A stretch of 64,000 nt of DNA from Diphasiastrum complanatum (taxonomy: Eukaryota > Streptophyta > Lycopodiopsida > Lycopodiales > Lycopodiaceae): contig CM055095.1 in NCBI GenBank assembly GCA_029204225.1, positions 57,243,898 to 57,307,897 of the forward strand, in the 5' to 3' direction. How positions within the stretch are numbered: position 1 is the stretch's first letter; every line of letters starts with the position of its first letter. The notes under the pieces are model-generated. The model saw only the letters and a program-made list of their open reading frames with translations, was not told the DNA's origin and did no database searches. Of this stretch, positions 22,106 through 35,031 are shown one piece after another. The translations under genes were made by a program, and so were the position numbers.

Positions 22106-22985
22106 TGAATATTCGAGTCTACCGAGTTTGGAAAGAAACCATTCTTGTTTAGAAACTAGAATTTGGTATCCTCTTCTGCTTTGCACTGGTCAACATCAGT
22201 GGTTGACTTTTTCTTCTAAATAGTGTTGAGTTTATTGCACAAAGTAGCATGTTGGATCATCCATAAATCTGGATGGAGGCTGTCTGGGTCGGTTCAATCT
22301 TCTGTATTGAACTTTGATCCTCTGATGTGATTCGATCCATTGAGATTCTGACCCTTGAATCGGAATTCTACTGTTCGATACTTGGGTCGGAATTTGCTGC
22401 AGCTTTCTCTTTTTGGTCAAAAAATTGGTCTTCCAAAAAGATGACATCTCTGCTTGTGAATGCTTTCTAAGTGTCTAGGTTGTAGAGCTTGTATGCCTTT
22501 GTGATCTGGAGAGAAGCCAATAAAAATCGATATGATGTTGTTCGATCCTTAGATCGGATTTTGACTGTTTGAGGTCAGATTTTTCTGTAGATCTGATTGA
22601 AAGCTTTTTCAATAGTTGGATTAGATTTTTTTGTAGATAAACAAAGATCTTATTGAAAGCTTTTCTTCGAAACACTCGAATATTTTTGAGTGATGGCTTC
22701 GATCTTGTCCACACTTGATAAGGTGTCTTGCCATTCAGGACCGTTGTCAGTTTTGTAGATAGGTTGTTGTAGTAACAGCTTCTGTCCAGAATTTCTTTGG
22801 AAGAGAGGCATGGGCCAGCATGCTCTTTGCACTTACAATGAGTATCTGATTCCTCCTTTGAGCTACACCATTGGACTAAGGTGAGTAGCTGGCTGTGGAT
22901 TGTTGTAGGTCTATTTTGTTAGCCTTGCAAAAAGCTTTAAAATCAGTGGAGATAAATACTCCCCCTCCACCATGTTACTCCCATC
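22106..22985 (-). pseudogene. C2-type copia pol fragment: integrase to RT start
   Basis: Minus-strand reading from 22985: an integrase core end (ASYSP, NGVAQRRNQILIVSAKSM, KKFWTEAVTTTTYLQN), the integrase C-terminal blocks (TPYQVWTRSKPSLKNIRVF), a linker with KDVIFLEDQF-like sequence and RFMDDPTCYFVQ matching C2 at 5.3 kb, and a decayed RT beginning at about 22200-22106. Stops and frame changes are frequent. Confidence 0.8.
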
Positions 22986-23154
22986 AAGTTTGTCGATACG
23001 AGAAGAACTAGAAGACGAATCTATTCTGACTGAATGAGATCGTTGGTAGAAACAACGATTTCAGAATACTGTTGGTTGTGCGCTTGCTAGAACAACGTCT
23101 TGATAGAAACAAGACTTGATAATCTGCAATGAAATGCAGATTATTGAACTACCC
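22986..23154 (-). other. Leader remnant of the second C2-type element
   Basis: Lies between the primer site and the truncated integrase. Gag, protease and the integrase N-terminus are deleted. No frame of note. Confidence 0.5.
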
Positions 23155-23166
23155 GCTCTGATACCA
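23155..23166 (-). other. Primer-binding site (initiator tRNA-Met type)
   Basis: GCTCTGATACCA is the exact complement of TGGTATCAGAGC. It directly follows the end (on the minus strand) of the LTR at 23167-23833. Confidence 0.9.
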
Positions 23167-23833
23167 TGTTGAAAATCAGTGAAAATGAGCAGAATCTGAT
23201 GAGTGAGCTTGGTGTAGGATTGGAAGCGCCACAGTTAGCAGCAAAATAATCAAGATGAATAATTCATACAGATGTGCAAATGAACAATTTAGTAGTAGGA
23301 CTGAAATTGCACTCTGATTGATATCAACAAAATGAGTACAATTGCTTGAAGTATTATCTTTAGTTGGTTGAGCGTGATAACGCTGGCTACAAAAACTCAA
23401 ATAATCAGAAGAAGTTTTTCGATGAAGATTATATCTTAACTAACTTTCTAGCACAGTTTATTTGTCTATTACAAAATATCTTCTACTTGCTAAATATCTA
23501 ATTAGCATTAAATGTTATCTGCCTCATTTATTATGATCGCCTTTGAATGTACAAAGTAGGTGGACTGGTAATGAGAAGTCATTGGATCAGATTTTAGACT
23601 GACAATATTGCAATTTACAAGTATCGAAAAAAGTACTATGACTCATAAAATATGCACTGACTCAAAAAATATAGAATTTTTCGAGTCGATTTGGTATCGA
23701 AAAATTCTAGAAAATTTGATCTTGAATTTTTCGATCTTCTGCTCAAAATTTGGACCATATTTTTTTGGGTTTTGTACAGCTTTAAGGATGCTCATTAATG
23801 AATGGATTTGAGGCTAAGCATCGAATTCCAACA
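23167..23833 (-). mobile_element. 5' LTR of the second C2-type copia (667 bp)
   Basis: On the minus strand it starts TGTTGGAATTCGATGC and ends TTTTCAACA, with canonical TG..CA ends, and is followed at once by the primer site. The start matches the truncated LTR at 2500-2830. Confidence 0.8.
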
Positions 23834-24580
23834 CAAACGAGGGCCAGCAGCAAATTGTTGCTTGGTATTACCCTTGATGGCTCTCTTGAGTTCACCAAAA
23901 ATCGTTTTAAACCAATTGTAAGGCTCCAACAGTTTCTTATCGAACTTGTAGTTTGACTCAATGATGTGGTGCAAGATTTGTGATGAAATGCGCTCCTTCA
24001 TGAGGTTGCCAACCGTCAGGAAGTAGTTGCGCAGCCACATGGATGGTGGGATTTCGGATAGACTCTAACAAATAACCATTATGGGTTCCCAATACAGCTC
24101 ATTGGACGTATCAATGAAATGTTTGATGACATTCTTGGCATGCTTGTGGTTTGACTGGGTGCCTGAAAATATGCCTATGGCTTCAAGGGGGGCATTAGTA
24201 ACACGCACCTTGTGGGTAGCCCCCTGGTAGGTAATGTAAAATTTGGACTTCTCCTCAATCCAAGTGCTAAAGGCAAAAGTTATAAATTGCATGTTGATTT
24301 TACTCAAAAAGATGTGCTCGTGGATCCCCATTGTTGTGAGCAGAGGCTCAACAAAGTTCATCCATTAAGCCACCATGCTTGTCCTAAGAAGTATCATGAT
24401 GTTCGTTTGGGTTGGAACATCATGATGAATGACATAACACAGAGACTGAGAAGTATTAGTAGAAGACATGATGAGAGTAGACAAAAACTGAGAGTAATAG
24501 TGCAAGAGTGTATCAGAAGGCTAGAAGAAAGTTTTGGAAAGTTCTGGTCGCTGGAAAATTTGGCAAGAGCTCGCTAGCAC
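23834..24580 (-). pseudogene. Unidentified gag-like pseudogene
   Basis: One minus-strand frame runs from ATG at 24361 to about 23834 with a single in-frame TAG near 24066. An upstream frame from ATG at about 24470 (MSSTNTSQSLCYVIHHDVP) overlaps it after one probable frameshift. Motifs include WIEEKSKFYITYQG, FSGTQSNHKHAKNVIKHFID and MWLRNYFLTVGNLMKER. No known domain is recognised. It could be the gag-like ORF of a non-autonomous LTR element or a captured gene. The C2-type LTR at 23833 truncates it. Confidence 0.45.
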
Positions 24581-27240
<2,660 letters not shown>

Positions 27241-27576
27241 CTCTTATTGATCCCGTTGCTAACAAAAAAGTGTCCCAAATGAAGTAAACAACAACACAAA
27301 TGAATTGAAAATCGGAAATTTACTTCCTAAAACCAATATGAAGTGTCTAAACATCGAACTGATTGTATACTTGGTAGTGCACTTACCACACAACCGATTA
27401 CACTTCAAACAAGGAAATCTACGGGAAGCATAATCTGCAATTTCATCACTTCGTTGCATACTCCACTAAATTCTCGAAATAGTATCAAGATTCCATATCA
27501 CACAATGGAAAAATCTCTCACACAATTTACGATTCCATCGGTAACACAAATCAATGGCAAAACGTGCGTAGAATTG
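27241..27576 (-). other. Internal fragment next to a copia primer site
   Basis: Lies downstream (minus strand) of the primer site at 27577. No Gag or Pol motif is seen, so only leader-like sequence remains or the element is non-coding. Confidence 0.35.
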
Positions 27577-27588
27577 GCTCTGATACCA
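27577..27588 (-). other. Primer-binding site (initiator tRNA-Met type)
   Basis: GCTCTGATACCA, the exact complement of TGGTATCAGAGC. Confidence 0.85.
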
Positions 27589-28084
27589 ATATAAAGTCCT
27601 CAATCCAAGGATCCTATTCTAAGCATGCCAGTCACAAGCAACACAAGGGAACCTGATGGTGGACAAACCAACCCAACCAAATCTAGATCGAACAAATCTA
27701 GCCCCCAAGCTATAGATCAATCACAAAGAGGAGTATGGCATCACACCAGCAGCATCTTGCCACCGGTCATGCCATCAAGCATACACTAGTGAGAGCCCAA
27801 CAGGTATACTTATACCCTCCAAGGCCCATACACCACTAGTAGTGCACTGTGACACCTCACTAGACACCTCTGTAGCCTATCTGGGCCACGTCATCCAGTT
27901 CTCCAATGACTCACTGATAGACCCATACATATCCACCATCAAGTGTTTAGGCCTACAACCATTAATTATGACCATGTACACATAAGGGACCCAATTCCCT
28001 TATAGTCACAATTAACTTACGGGTTGTTGGTCTACTGATCCCTAGCGTGGACACGCTACCCGAGACTAGTCATGGGCATGACAA
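27589..28084 (-). mobile_element. Copia-type LTR (minus)
   Basis: The sequence immediately right of the minus-strand primer site should be an LTR. It is more GC-rich than its neighbours and ends near the start of a repeat shared with 61.65 kb. The LTR end next to the primer reads ..GGACTTTATAT on the minus strand, not ..CA. The far end is approximate. Confidence 0.5.
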
Positions 28085-28730
28085 TAGGCATGCCAGTCAT
28101 CCAAATAAATGGATTCTCCAAGTTTTGGAAATAAGAGATAATGTTTTATATGGACTATAGGACAACTAGATGATCAGTGTATCTCTAGAATATCAGATAA
28201 GGTGGTTAATGATTTTCTGGAAGGAAGAGCTGGTGGTATGAGACATCAGTAATTTTGGAAAAGAAATTCTAGGACTATAAAGATTTGATTATCAATGGAG
28301 TATTTTAGTATCTAGTCATGATACAGGAAAAAGAAAAACCATTGATAAAATGTGGGATATTTTGGGATATTTTGAGGTTTAATCTAGATCCCAATGTATC
28401 CCTATTTACAAAATCAGAGGCCCTCAAATCTATTTCTCGCTTTCTTAATTAATCCTGTACTTGTTAGTAAGTTCTTGAATAATAGACATCAGAATGGTTT
28501 ATATGATTTTTTTCCAACATGAAGTTATTTTTCTGAAAGACTATTATATCATATGAATTATTACTTGTGTGAATAAACTTTGAATTCAGATCAATTCTAA
28601 GGTGATCACGGTTCAATTTCTTAAACCTAGAATATCTCTTTTGCATAAACGATTTTCAGAGGAATGATAGTATTGTCACTCGGGTTGAGTGAAAAAAAAG
28701 TCCTGTTTGTAATAGACATTAGGGAAAATA
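28085..28730. repeat. Dispersed non-coding repeat, copy 1
   Basis: Begins GGCATGCCAGTCATCC and is collinear with 61655-62300 in the same orientation, with scattered substitutions. Shared landmarks include TCTAGAATATCAGATAAGG and AATCAGAGGCCCTCAAATC. No coding capacity is evident. Confidence 0.85.
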
Positions 28731-29098
28731 TGGGCTCAAATGGGCCCTTTAAGAAATTTCACTTTAGAGAGAGGTTACGTAGAGAGAGAATGCAAACCGA
28801 TAACTTCTGGTCACCGTTTTTCAAGTTTCTGGCCTTGCCCAACGTTTAACTAGTATGGTAAATTTCAGACAATAGCTAGTTTAGCATGAGATGTAATAAC
28901 TTCTCTTCATGCTCGTTCCAAAATTCGGGACTAGAGCTTTAAGACTGAAAATCTTGGTGTGTTCAATGCAAAAACTGAAGCGGGAGAGACAAAACTTTTG
29001 AAATCATTGTATGCTTATAGTAAAATATGAGGCGGGATGATTTTTCAATGCGACATAAACATTACAAAAGTAAGGAATGCTAGATCTATTCATATTAA
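28731..29098. other. Non-coding spacer upstream of an unidentified ORF
   Basis: Nothing recognised. A possible splice acceptor TTATTGTAG ends at about 29107, just upstream of the open frame. Confidence 0.4.
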
Positions 29099-29731
29099 TT
29101 TATTGTAGGTAGATTCATTTACGTGATTGTAGCTTTAACAATGGTAATGTTCCATTTGCATGTTGCTCTTCCGATGGAATGCACTCCAATTATTAAGAAA
29201 AATGTGAAAGTTGTAGAGAATGTTGCAACAATAGTTAGAGAATTGAGAATGAATAATCATATGAATATAGATTTGTGGGTGGATGGATCAATTTATCCTA
29301 ATGATCCAGCTACCAATTTGTGTCCAGATTTTAAGTCCGTGACTCATCTTTACAGATATGTATGTAAAGGAAATAGCGGATTACTTGGATATTGTCAAAG
29401 GTTGTGTGATATTGGAATCAATAGCATATCTTGTCTTAATCAACAATTACAGTTTGCTAATCAACAATTGCTTCATTATGTGCAACACACTAGTGCTAAA
29501 AACAATGCACTCAAGAATGCTCTTTCAGAGTTAAATGCTATTGTCACTACTCTTCAGGGATCAAACCAAAAAATATTAGAATCCATAGAAAAGTTGCGAT
29601 CCGAGAGTTTAACATCTGTTGTTGATCTAAAAGTTATCAATAAGACAATGATGAAGAGGAAAAGAAAGAGAGTATCGAAGAATATTGATGACTTATCTAC
29701 ACATAGCGGCAATCATAAAAAAAGAATTTGA
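29099..29731 (+). CDS. Unidentified ORF (about 200 codons): coiled coil and basic C-terminus
   Basis: The frame is open from 29099 after a TAA. The first ATG is at 29141, and GTG at 29123 is an alternative. The N-terminus (FIYVIVALTMVMFHLHVALP) is hydrophobic and could be a signal or membrane segment if translated. A Cys-containing middle follows (NLCPDFKSVTHLYRYVCKGN), then a Gln/Asn/Leu-rich helical stretch with likely coiled coil (LNQQLQFANQQLLHYV; ALKNALSELNAIV), and a basic cluster MKRKRKRVSKN that resembles a nuclear signal. No transposon domain is seen. It may be an exon of a host gene or a retrotransposon accessory ORF. Confidence 0.45.
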   Translation, partial: FIVGRFIYVIVALTMVMFHLHVALPMECTPIIKKNVKVVENVATIVRELRMNNHMNIDLWVDGSIYPNDPATNLCPDFKSVTHLYRYVCKGNSGLLGYCQRLCDIGINSISCLNQQLQFANQQLLHYVQHTSAKNNALKNALSELNAIVTTLQGSNQKILESIEKLRSESLTSVVDLKVINKTMMKRKRKRVSKNIDDLSTHSGNHKKRI

Positions 29732-29844
29732 GCATTCAAGTATGTTGTCATCTAAACTGTTTATTTGATTTGTATAAGTCATTTAAGTTTGATTTGCACC
29801 TGATAACATGGATTATTTATTTACGCACCCTTTTTATGCTCACT
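29732..29844. other. Short non-coding stretch
   Basis: Between the unidentified ORF and an inverted LTR fragment. No polyadenylation signal can be assigned. Confidence 0.4.
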
Positions 29845-29985
29845 CCATGCAGTGCGCGAACAGATTGGACAACGACTGCAGCCACCCACGATCTTTACAG
29901 ATAGCACATCCACTCTGTACTTTTCACATCTACACACCTGTAATATAATGTATATATACTGGATACCATTTGTGTATTCAGGTTA
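29845..29985 (-). mobile_element. Inverted fragment of the 1384 bp solo LTR family
   Basis: The reverse complement matches 18010-18145, including GAGTGGATGTG and GATCGTGGGTGGCTGCA, at high identity. It includes the phrase preceding the tandem duplication, so it derives from a related LTR and not from copy 2 alone. Confidence 0.8.
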
Positions 29986-32382
29986 ATGAGTGAAGGAGTT
30001 GATGAGTTGATGAGTTGATGAATGATACGAAGTAGATGCATATTAAAAATAAATAAAAATAAAACTCTTGGGTTGAAAAATTCAAACAAATATTCTATCC
30101 TATTGTAATGTGTTGGATTGAGCTCTTTCAAGATTGTCACCTTGATATTAAGTACAAACTAAAAAGTGAAATCAGATAGAGTATGCGCTAAACATGAGAA
30201 TGTATGTAGCTACACGTTCATTAAAATCCCCTTGTTTAAATAGATAATTTCTTTTGTATATTTTTTGAATCAGGAGGATAGAACTAAAGAATAAAACAAA
30301 CAATGCCAATACTAAAAGAAAATCTATTTCATCATATGGGACATCTTTATACTCATGAATTTTCTTTTCTTTTTTTCTTTTTAAATGATCTTGAAAGGTC
30401 TAGGTTCTTTATGTATTTTATAAACATACATTCTAATTATAAAAAGACTCGTCCCTTTATACGCAACCAATCATCACATATAAATAAGACGTCAATTGAT
30501 ACCCATTCCACCAAGCTTTCTAATCTACCTATTATTGAATTGATCTAATATTATTGCATGGTCATATATGAAAGTTATGCCACACAACCACTATGATATT
30601 TCTCTAAGGGGTTGTACGTTAAAACCCAAAAATTATATATTATAATAAGGTATTTGCTTGCAAGGTTGATTTCTCAATCTGTGTTTTCAGAAATAGACTA
30701 TTTTTTGCTTATGACCAATCATGTTGGGCTAGTAATAATTTGTATTCATGAATGATATGCTTGTGGATATTTAAGCTATTAATTTTGATGGTTTTCTTAG
30801 TGTAAATGATATTGTTACATCAAATAAGTTCATTATATATCTTGCAAAATCTTCATGTGAAGATAATGGTGTTATCCTCTAAATAAAATATCTAATTCTG
30901 TAAAGTTCCTTGCACTATAAAGTGAAGCTACACTAAAGAATACTAAAATTGATATATCAATTCTATGCTCGTATGGTAGTGCTGAATAATAAAACAAGTT
31001 TTGATTTTTTGAAATTTTTGGTAGGCTATACTTGTTGATGTTGGAATCATGTAGTTTCATTGTTTATGTGTCTTAAATGTCACACCACACGTTTCCATAT
31101 GTGTTTTTAATGTCACACCACACACGTTTCTATATGAAATAAAACACAACTATAATAAAGACACATGTATAATGATGATAATAATCTAAGCTATATCACT
31201 ATGTCTATGACACCAGTACTAAATTTACTATTTTGAACCAGAGATGATGTAATGTGACTAAAGCCCATATGGAAACTCAATGTTGCTATATTTGTTGTAC
31301 TTTAAGCTTGATTGTTTCATAGGTGAAATTCTATGTTTCTTTTATCCATCATACTTTAAGCTTGATTTTTGCAAAGGTGAAAGTAAGACAATTCAAATAT
31401 AATCATGTCTTAAAATAAATAAAGTCTACAATAAGAATTTCTTTTAATAAGACATGCAAAAGTTCTCTTGTTTTTCAAGCTAGAAGTAGAGTCATATTAG
31501 AATTGTGTATCATTTTATTATTATAAATTAGTTATCCCCTTTAAACATTTTCGTTTTTCATATATTTTTCTCCAATTTCGCAAATGCTAAGACACTTTAA
31601 GGAGCTTTTACCAAATTAATGAGCAAATAAATTTATGGGACAAAATTCCACTTTTGGAACTAGAAATGTTTGTTAAAAGCAATGGAGGATGAGGTACTTG
31701 GGAGTATAGATTTTAGATTGCATCTTGTTATTTATCTATACAAGCATGAAAGTCCACTTTTGATTATAGAAGCATGAGACTCGACTCCACCTTTCATTTC
31801 TTAGGGTAGTTTCAATTCTCTCGTTGGTGTAGGGAGGAAAAATGGGTCTCCCCCCTTGCCACGTAACTCAAGCCCATTACTTGGACCCAACGACGACCCA
31901 ACGACATTCCCTAGCATGTTGAATTGTCAAGAACAATTGAAGAAAAATGGACCAATGGTATGGTTGGGATTCAAATAGGCCAATTAGATTGCAATTCTCC
32001 ATTTAGCACTTACCAGCCACATTTGAAAGGGGGGTGTGGTCCATTGCCCGTCAATTCACTTGCCAAGGTTCAAAAAATGGGCATTGAAAAGGCCAAGCAA
32101 AGGGACTTGTCGCTAGTTTGACATAGCCCTTAGAGCATGTCCGCATGCGCAATAAAGAAGGATTGGGACCCATGGTTCACTATGCCAAAGATGAGGGTGT
32201 TTAGAGGGTGGGTAAAAGGGACCCTTGAAGCCACTTTTGATCGGAGCACATTTTCCAACTCTCATCACAAATAGAAAAAAGTCATAAATAACAAACCAAA
32301 TATTCAGAGATTCTAAAAACATGCAAGAATTGTCTAAGATTGGACATATCAACAAGATTTGCTTGGAAGTTGAAAATATATT
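29986..32382. other. AT-rich non-coding spacer
   Basis: Short frames only. A 33 bp imperfect tandem duplication (AATGTCACACCACAC...) lies at 31076-31140, and the phrase ACTTTAAGCTTGATT occurs at about 31300 and 31359. No transposon domain recognised. Confidence 0.45.
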
Positions 32383-32496
32383 GTGTAATTTCATTATGAG
32401 AAAAATACAGTTGCTATGTGAGCTTGCAGTGGAGAGTGTTTTTTGTCTATGTTATTGTGTAGCATGATCTGTGTTCCTATGCAAAGCAAATTCTAA
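32383..32496 (+). mobile_element. Truncated 5' LTR of copia C4
   Basis: The last 114 bp match the end of the 3' LTR at 39162-39275 with about six differences. It ends AAATTCTAA. The first half of the LTR is missing, replaced by unrelated DNA at 32383. Confidence 0.85.
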
Positions 32497-32498
32497 GT

Positions 32499-32510
32499 TG
32501 GTATCAGAGC
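32499..32510 (+). other. Primer-binding site of C4
   Basis: Exact TGGTATCAGAGC, two bases after the LTR end. Confidence 0.93.
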
Positions 32511-33784
32511 CGTACAGGGAGCGTACACAGTACAACATCGCCGTTGAAGAGAGCTTCGAGAGAACTGTCTTCTCTTGTTCGGGGTTTACGGTAGGTTTAG
32601 ACGGAAGGAGAAGCACTGGTGCAGAGATTTTAGCACACAGAAGCTTGGTGAGCTTGAGACTGTGTGAGGATTCAGAGACAAGGGTTGTCGGCTGAATCAG
32701 AACCTTAGCAAACGGAATTTGGAAATTCTGAAACAGGCTATTTGGTGTTTGCAGTCAGTTGCATTCAATAGATATCGTTTGACGAACAGATTGAAGCATC
32801 AGCTTTCCAGCAGTAGGGCAACCTCAAAGGAAGAGGATAAGCATGTTAGAAGACTGTGAATAGGAAGCCAAGTGTAGTTTTCTGAGAAAAACCATGGCCT
32901 AGGGTTTGAAAGCCCAAGAAAGCGGTTTTCACTCCATTCTGAACCTTTTTAGAAGTTGTAAAACTCCAGAGGAGGGCGCTCTAGCAGTGTGAAACAATAG
33001 CCAGAAGGCCGTGTGTAGCCGCGAGCCAGTAAGCAAGCTAGATCAGATCCAGAGCTTGGCAGCCATAGCTGGCAAGAAGAAAAGAGAGGAGGAAACCGTG
33101 AGAGAGAGCAGGCAGCTCGAGCAAGCCCAACGCGACGGACAGTGTAGCGCTCCGGAGGGATTCCATGTTTACAAGTGCGAACCTCGATGCTCAAAATGGT
33201 TCATAGCCATTAGATCTTCTCCACATAAAATCAATGGTAGGGATTTCATGGATCAAGAGAGATGTAGATCGGTTGATCATGGAAAACCATTGGATTTAAT
33301 ATGAAATGGACTGAAAGGCAAATGGCCTTCAATTGCATTAAAAATCTTCACTCTGAAACCTAGTGAAGGGGCCCGACGGGTTAAATTCGAATTGAAGGGC
33401 ATGATTTCTTCAAAAGGAAGAAACAGTTCAAAAACAAGGAAAATCCCCATGCCTGTTTTGACCCAAACAAAAGGCTATAACCTCCAAACGAAGGGCACCC
33501 GGACTGTACCTGCAAGTACGGTACAAGAAAACAGAGTGATTGCAGCGGAAAAAGTGTTTGGAGTGCACCAGAAGTGATTTCACCATTTCACTGGGCACGA
33601 AGTTGGGAGTTGACGACTGAGTGCATTTTGGAAGGCGACGCTGATTTGGCTTTCAAATTGGTGAAAAAGCGGTGAGTGGCTTGGTAAGGAAAAAAGTACA
33701 GGTCATTATTTTCAACTTCTGACATCATTGTTGGCCTCGGCATACTGTTTTTAGCCTACGGCATAAGTTTCAAAAAGTTTTGCG
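32511..33784 (+). other. Long leader of copia C4
   Basis: About 1.27 kb separates primer site and gag, far longer than in most copia elements. It is more GC-rich than the flanks and contains short upstream frames (32471-32695 and 33011-33304). The stretch at 33330-33600 is clearly related to the minus-strand leader of C6 (about 59940-60260). Shared phrases include CAAACAAAAGGCTATA and GTACCTGCAAGTACG. It may carry packaging or translation signals; that is inference. Confidence 0.7.
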
Positions 33785-34719
33785 ATGACAAACATGGGAG
33801 AGTCCATTTTCAGTGAAAGTAGCAAATTGGACGGGATTTCCAACTATGTAGTGTGGAAATTCAAAATGAAAAACATACTGATGGAGAAAGATTGTGGGAA
33901 GTCATCACAGGTGATGAGAGAAGGCCGCCAAATGAAACGGATATCAAAGTGTTCGACAAAAAGATGAGGAAAGCTTTGACCTTCATTAACTTGTCAGTGA
34001 AGGATCACATCATTACCCACATTTGTGATGCTGTTACACCCAGACAGGCATTAGAGGAGTTCTAAATCCAAAAAAGACCCTTTGTAAAGATTCTTTTTAT
34101 ATTTTTTCTCAATTTTTTCTTCCATGTGGACCAATCAAAACACTCAAATTTGAAATCTACGTAACGTAACTTTTTGAGTCCACATTTTGATTCCATATTA
34201 AAAATGACATAACTTTTTAGTGGTAAGTCTAAATTTAGCAGAGTTTGGTGCATTGGAAAGCGCTCAACAAGGGCTTTCCAAGGATATGTTAAATGACATA
34301 CTTTTGAGCTACGATTAAAAATTTATGGCAAGTCAAAAGTATTAGTGTTATAATATTTTAATAATAAAAAAGACATCTTGCACGAATTCTTAAAGGGTCT
34401 TTTTGGAACTCAAAACTCCTCTAATGCATGGGATGTGCTAAAGGAGCAGTTTGAGAAGTCAAATCTGTCAAGAATCATGTTTCTGAAGTCAAAGCTGAAT
34501 AGTGCCCGAATGGAGCAAGGAGAGCACATTCAAACGTATATGACCAGAATCAAGACAATGAGGGATGAATTGCATTCTATTGGTGAGTGCATACGTGATG
34601 TGGAGCTGGTGCACAATGCATTGTGTGGCATTGCAGAACCCTATCAAATGTTTGTGAGCGGAATAGCATCAAGAGAAAGATTGCCAACCTTTGATGAGCT
34701 CACAGGAATCTTGATGTAG
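33785..34719 (+). pseudogene. Copia C4 Gag, split by a MITE
   Basis: Starts at ATG 33785: ESSKLDGISNYVVWKFKMKN, followed by a frameshift near 33890 into a frame with LWEVITGDERRP, FINLSVKDHIITHI and DAVTPRQA. A 376 bp MITE then interrupts the gene (34050-34425). The frame resumes in phase after it with AWDVLKEQFEKSNLSR, EQGEHIQTYMTRIKTMRDEL and ELVHNALCGI, and stops at 34719. Gag is the particle protein. Apart from the MITE and the frameshift the copy is well preserved. Confidence 0.9.
34050..34425. mobile_element. MITE-like DNA transposon with about 45 bp terminal inverted repeats
   Basis: The left end reads ATTAGAGGAGTTCTAAATCC and the reverse complement of the right end reads ATTAGAGGAGTTTTGAGTTC. 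Both continue into AAAAAGACCCTTT, giving imperfect terminal inverted repeats over roughly 45 bp. The interior is AT-rich without coding. The host duplication is only GC or GCA. Excision leaves the gag frame uninterrupted, which confirms the borders. The superfamily is not clear from the ends. Confidence 0.85.
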
Positions 34720-35031
34720 GAAGAACAACGGTGAGAAATGGTGAAAGCTAGACGTCAAAATACTGATGATCAAGCACTTGCAACACGCCAAAAAGAAGGC
34801 AAGGGCAAGGACAAGAAGAAGTCTAAGGAGCAATTTGCCAAGTCTTAGGAGGATGAGGGATCTTCCAGTAAGACAAAGAAGAAAGACAGGTGCTTCCATT
34901 GTGAAAAAAAGGGCCATTGGAAGAGAGAATGTCGCAAATTCCTGGCGGAACAAGGCAAGGGAAAACCAAAATAAGCAGGTAACCTTGTCGATGAGGGTGA
35001 GATTGAAGACCCTAGCATCTTCATATTTGCA
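34720..35031 (+). pseudogene. Copia C4 Gag C-terminus with zinc knuckle
   Basis: Continues the Gag-Pol polyprotein after in-frame stops at about 34717, 34730 and 34846. It is a Lys-rich segment followed by a CX2CX4HX4C knuckle (CFHCEKKGHWKREC, 34891-34932) for RNA binding. A stop at 34972 separates it from the protease frame. Confidence 0.85.

Noticed and set aside
24212-24577. 121-codon plus-strand ORF
   Set aside because: It overlaps the better-supported minus-strand pseudogene and has no recognisable motif; probably an antisense shadow.
33011-33304. 97-codon frame in the C4 leader as a separate gene
   Set aside because: It lies within the long leader shared with C6 and shows no protein-like motif; better treated as an upstream frame.
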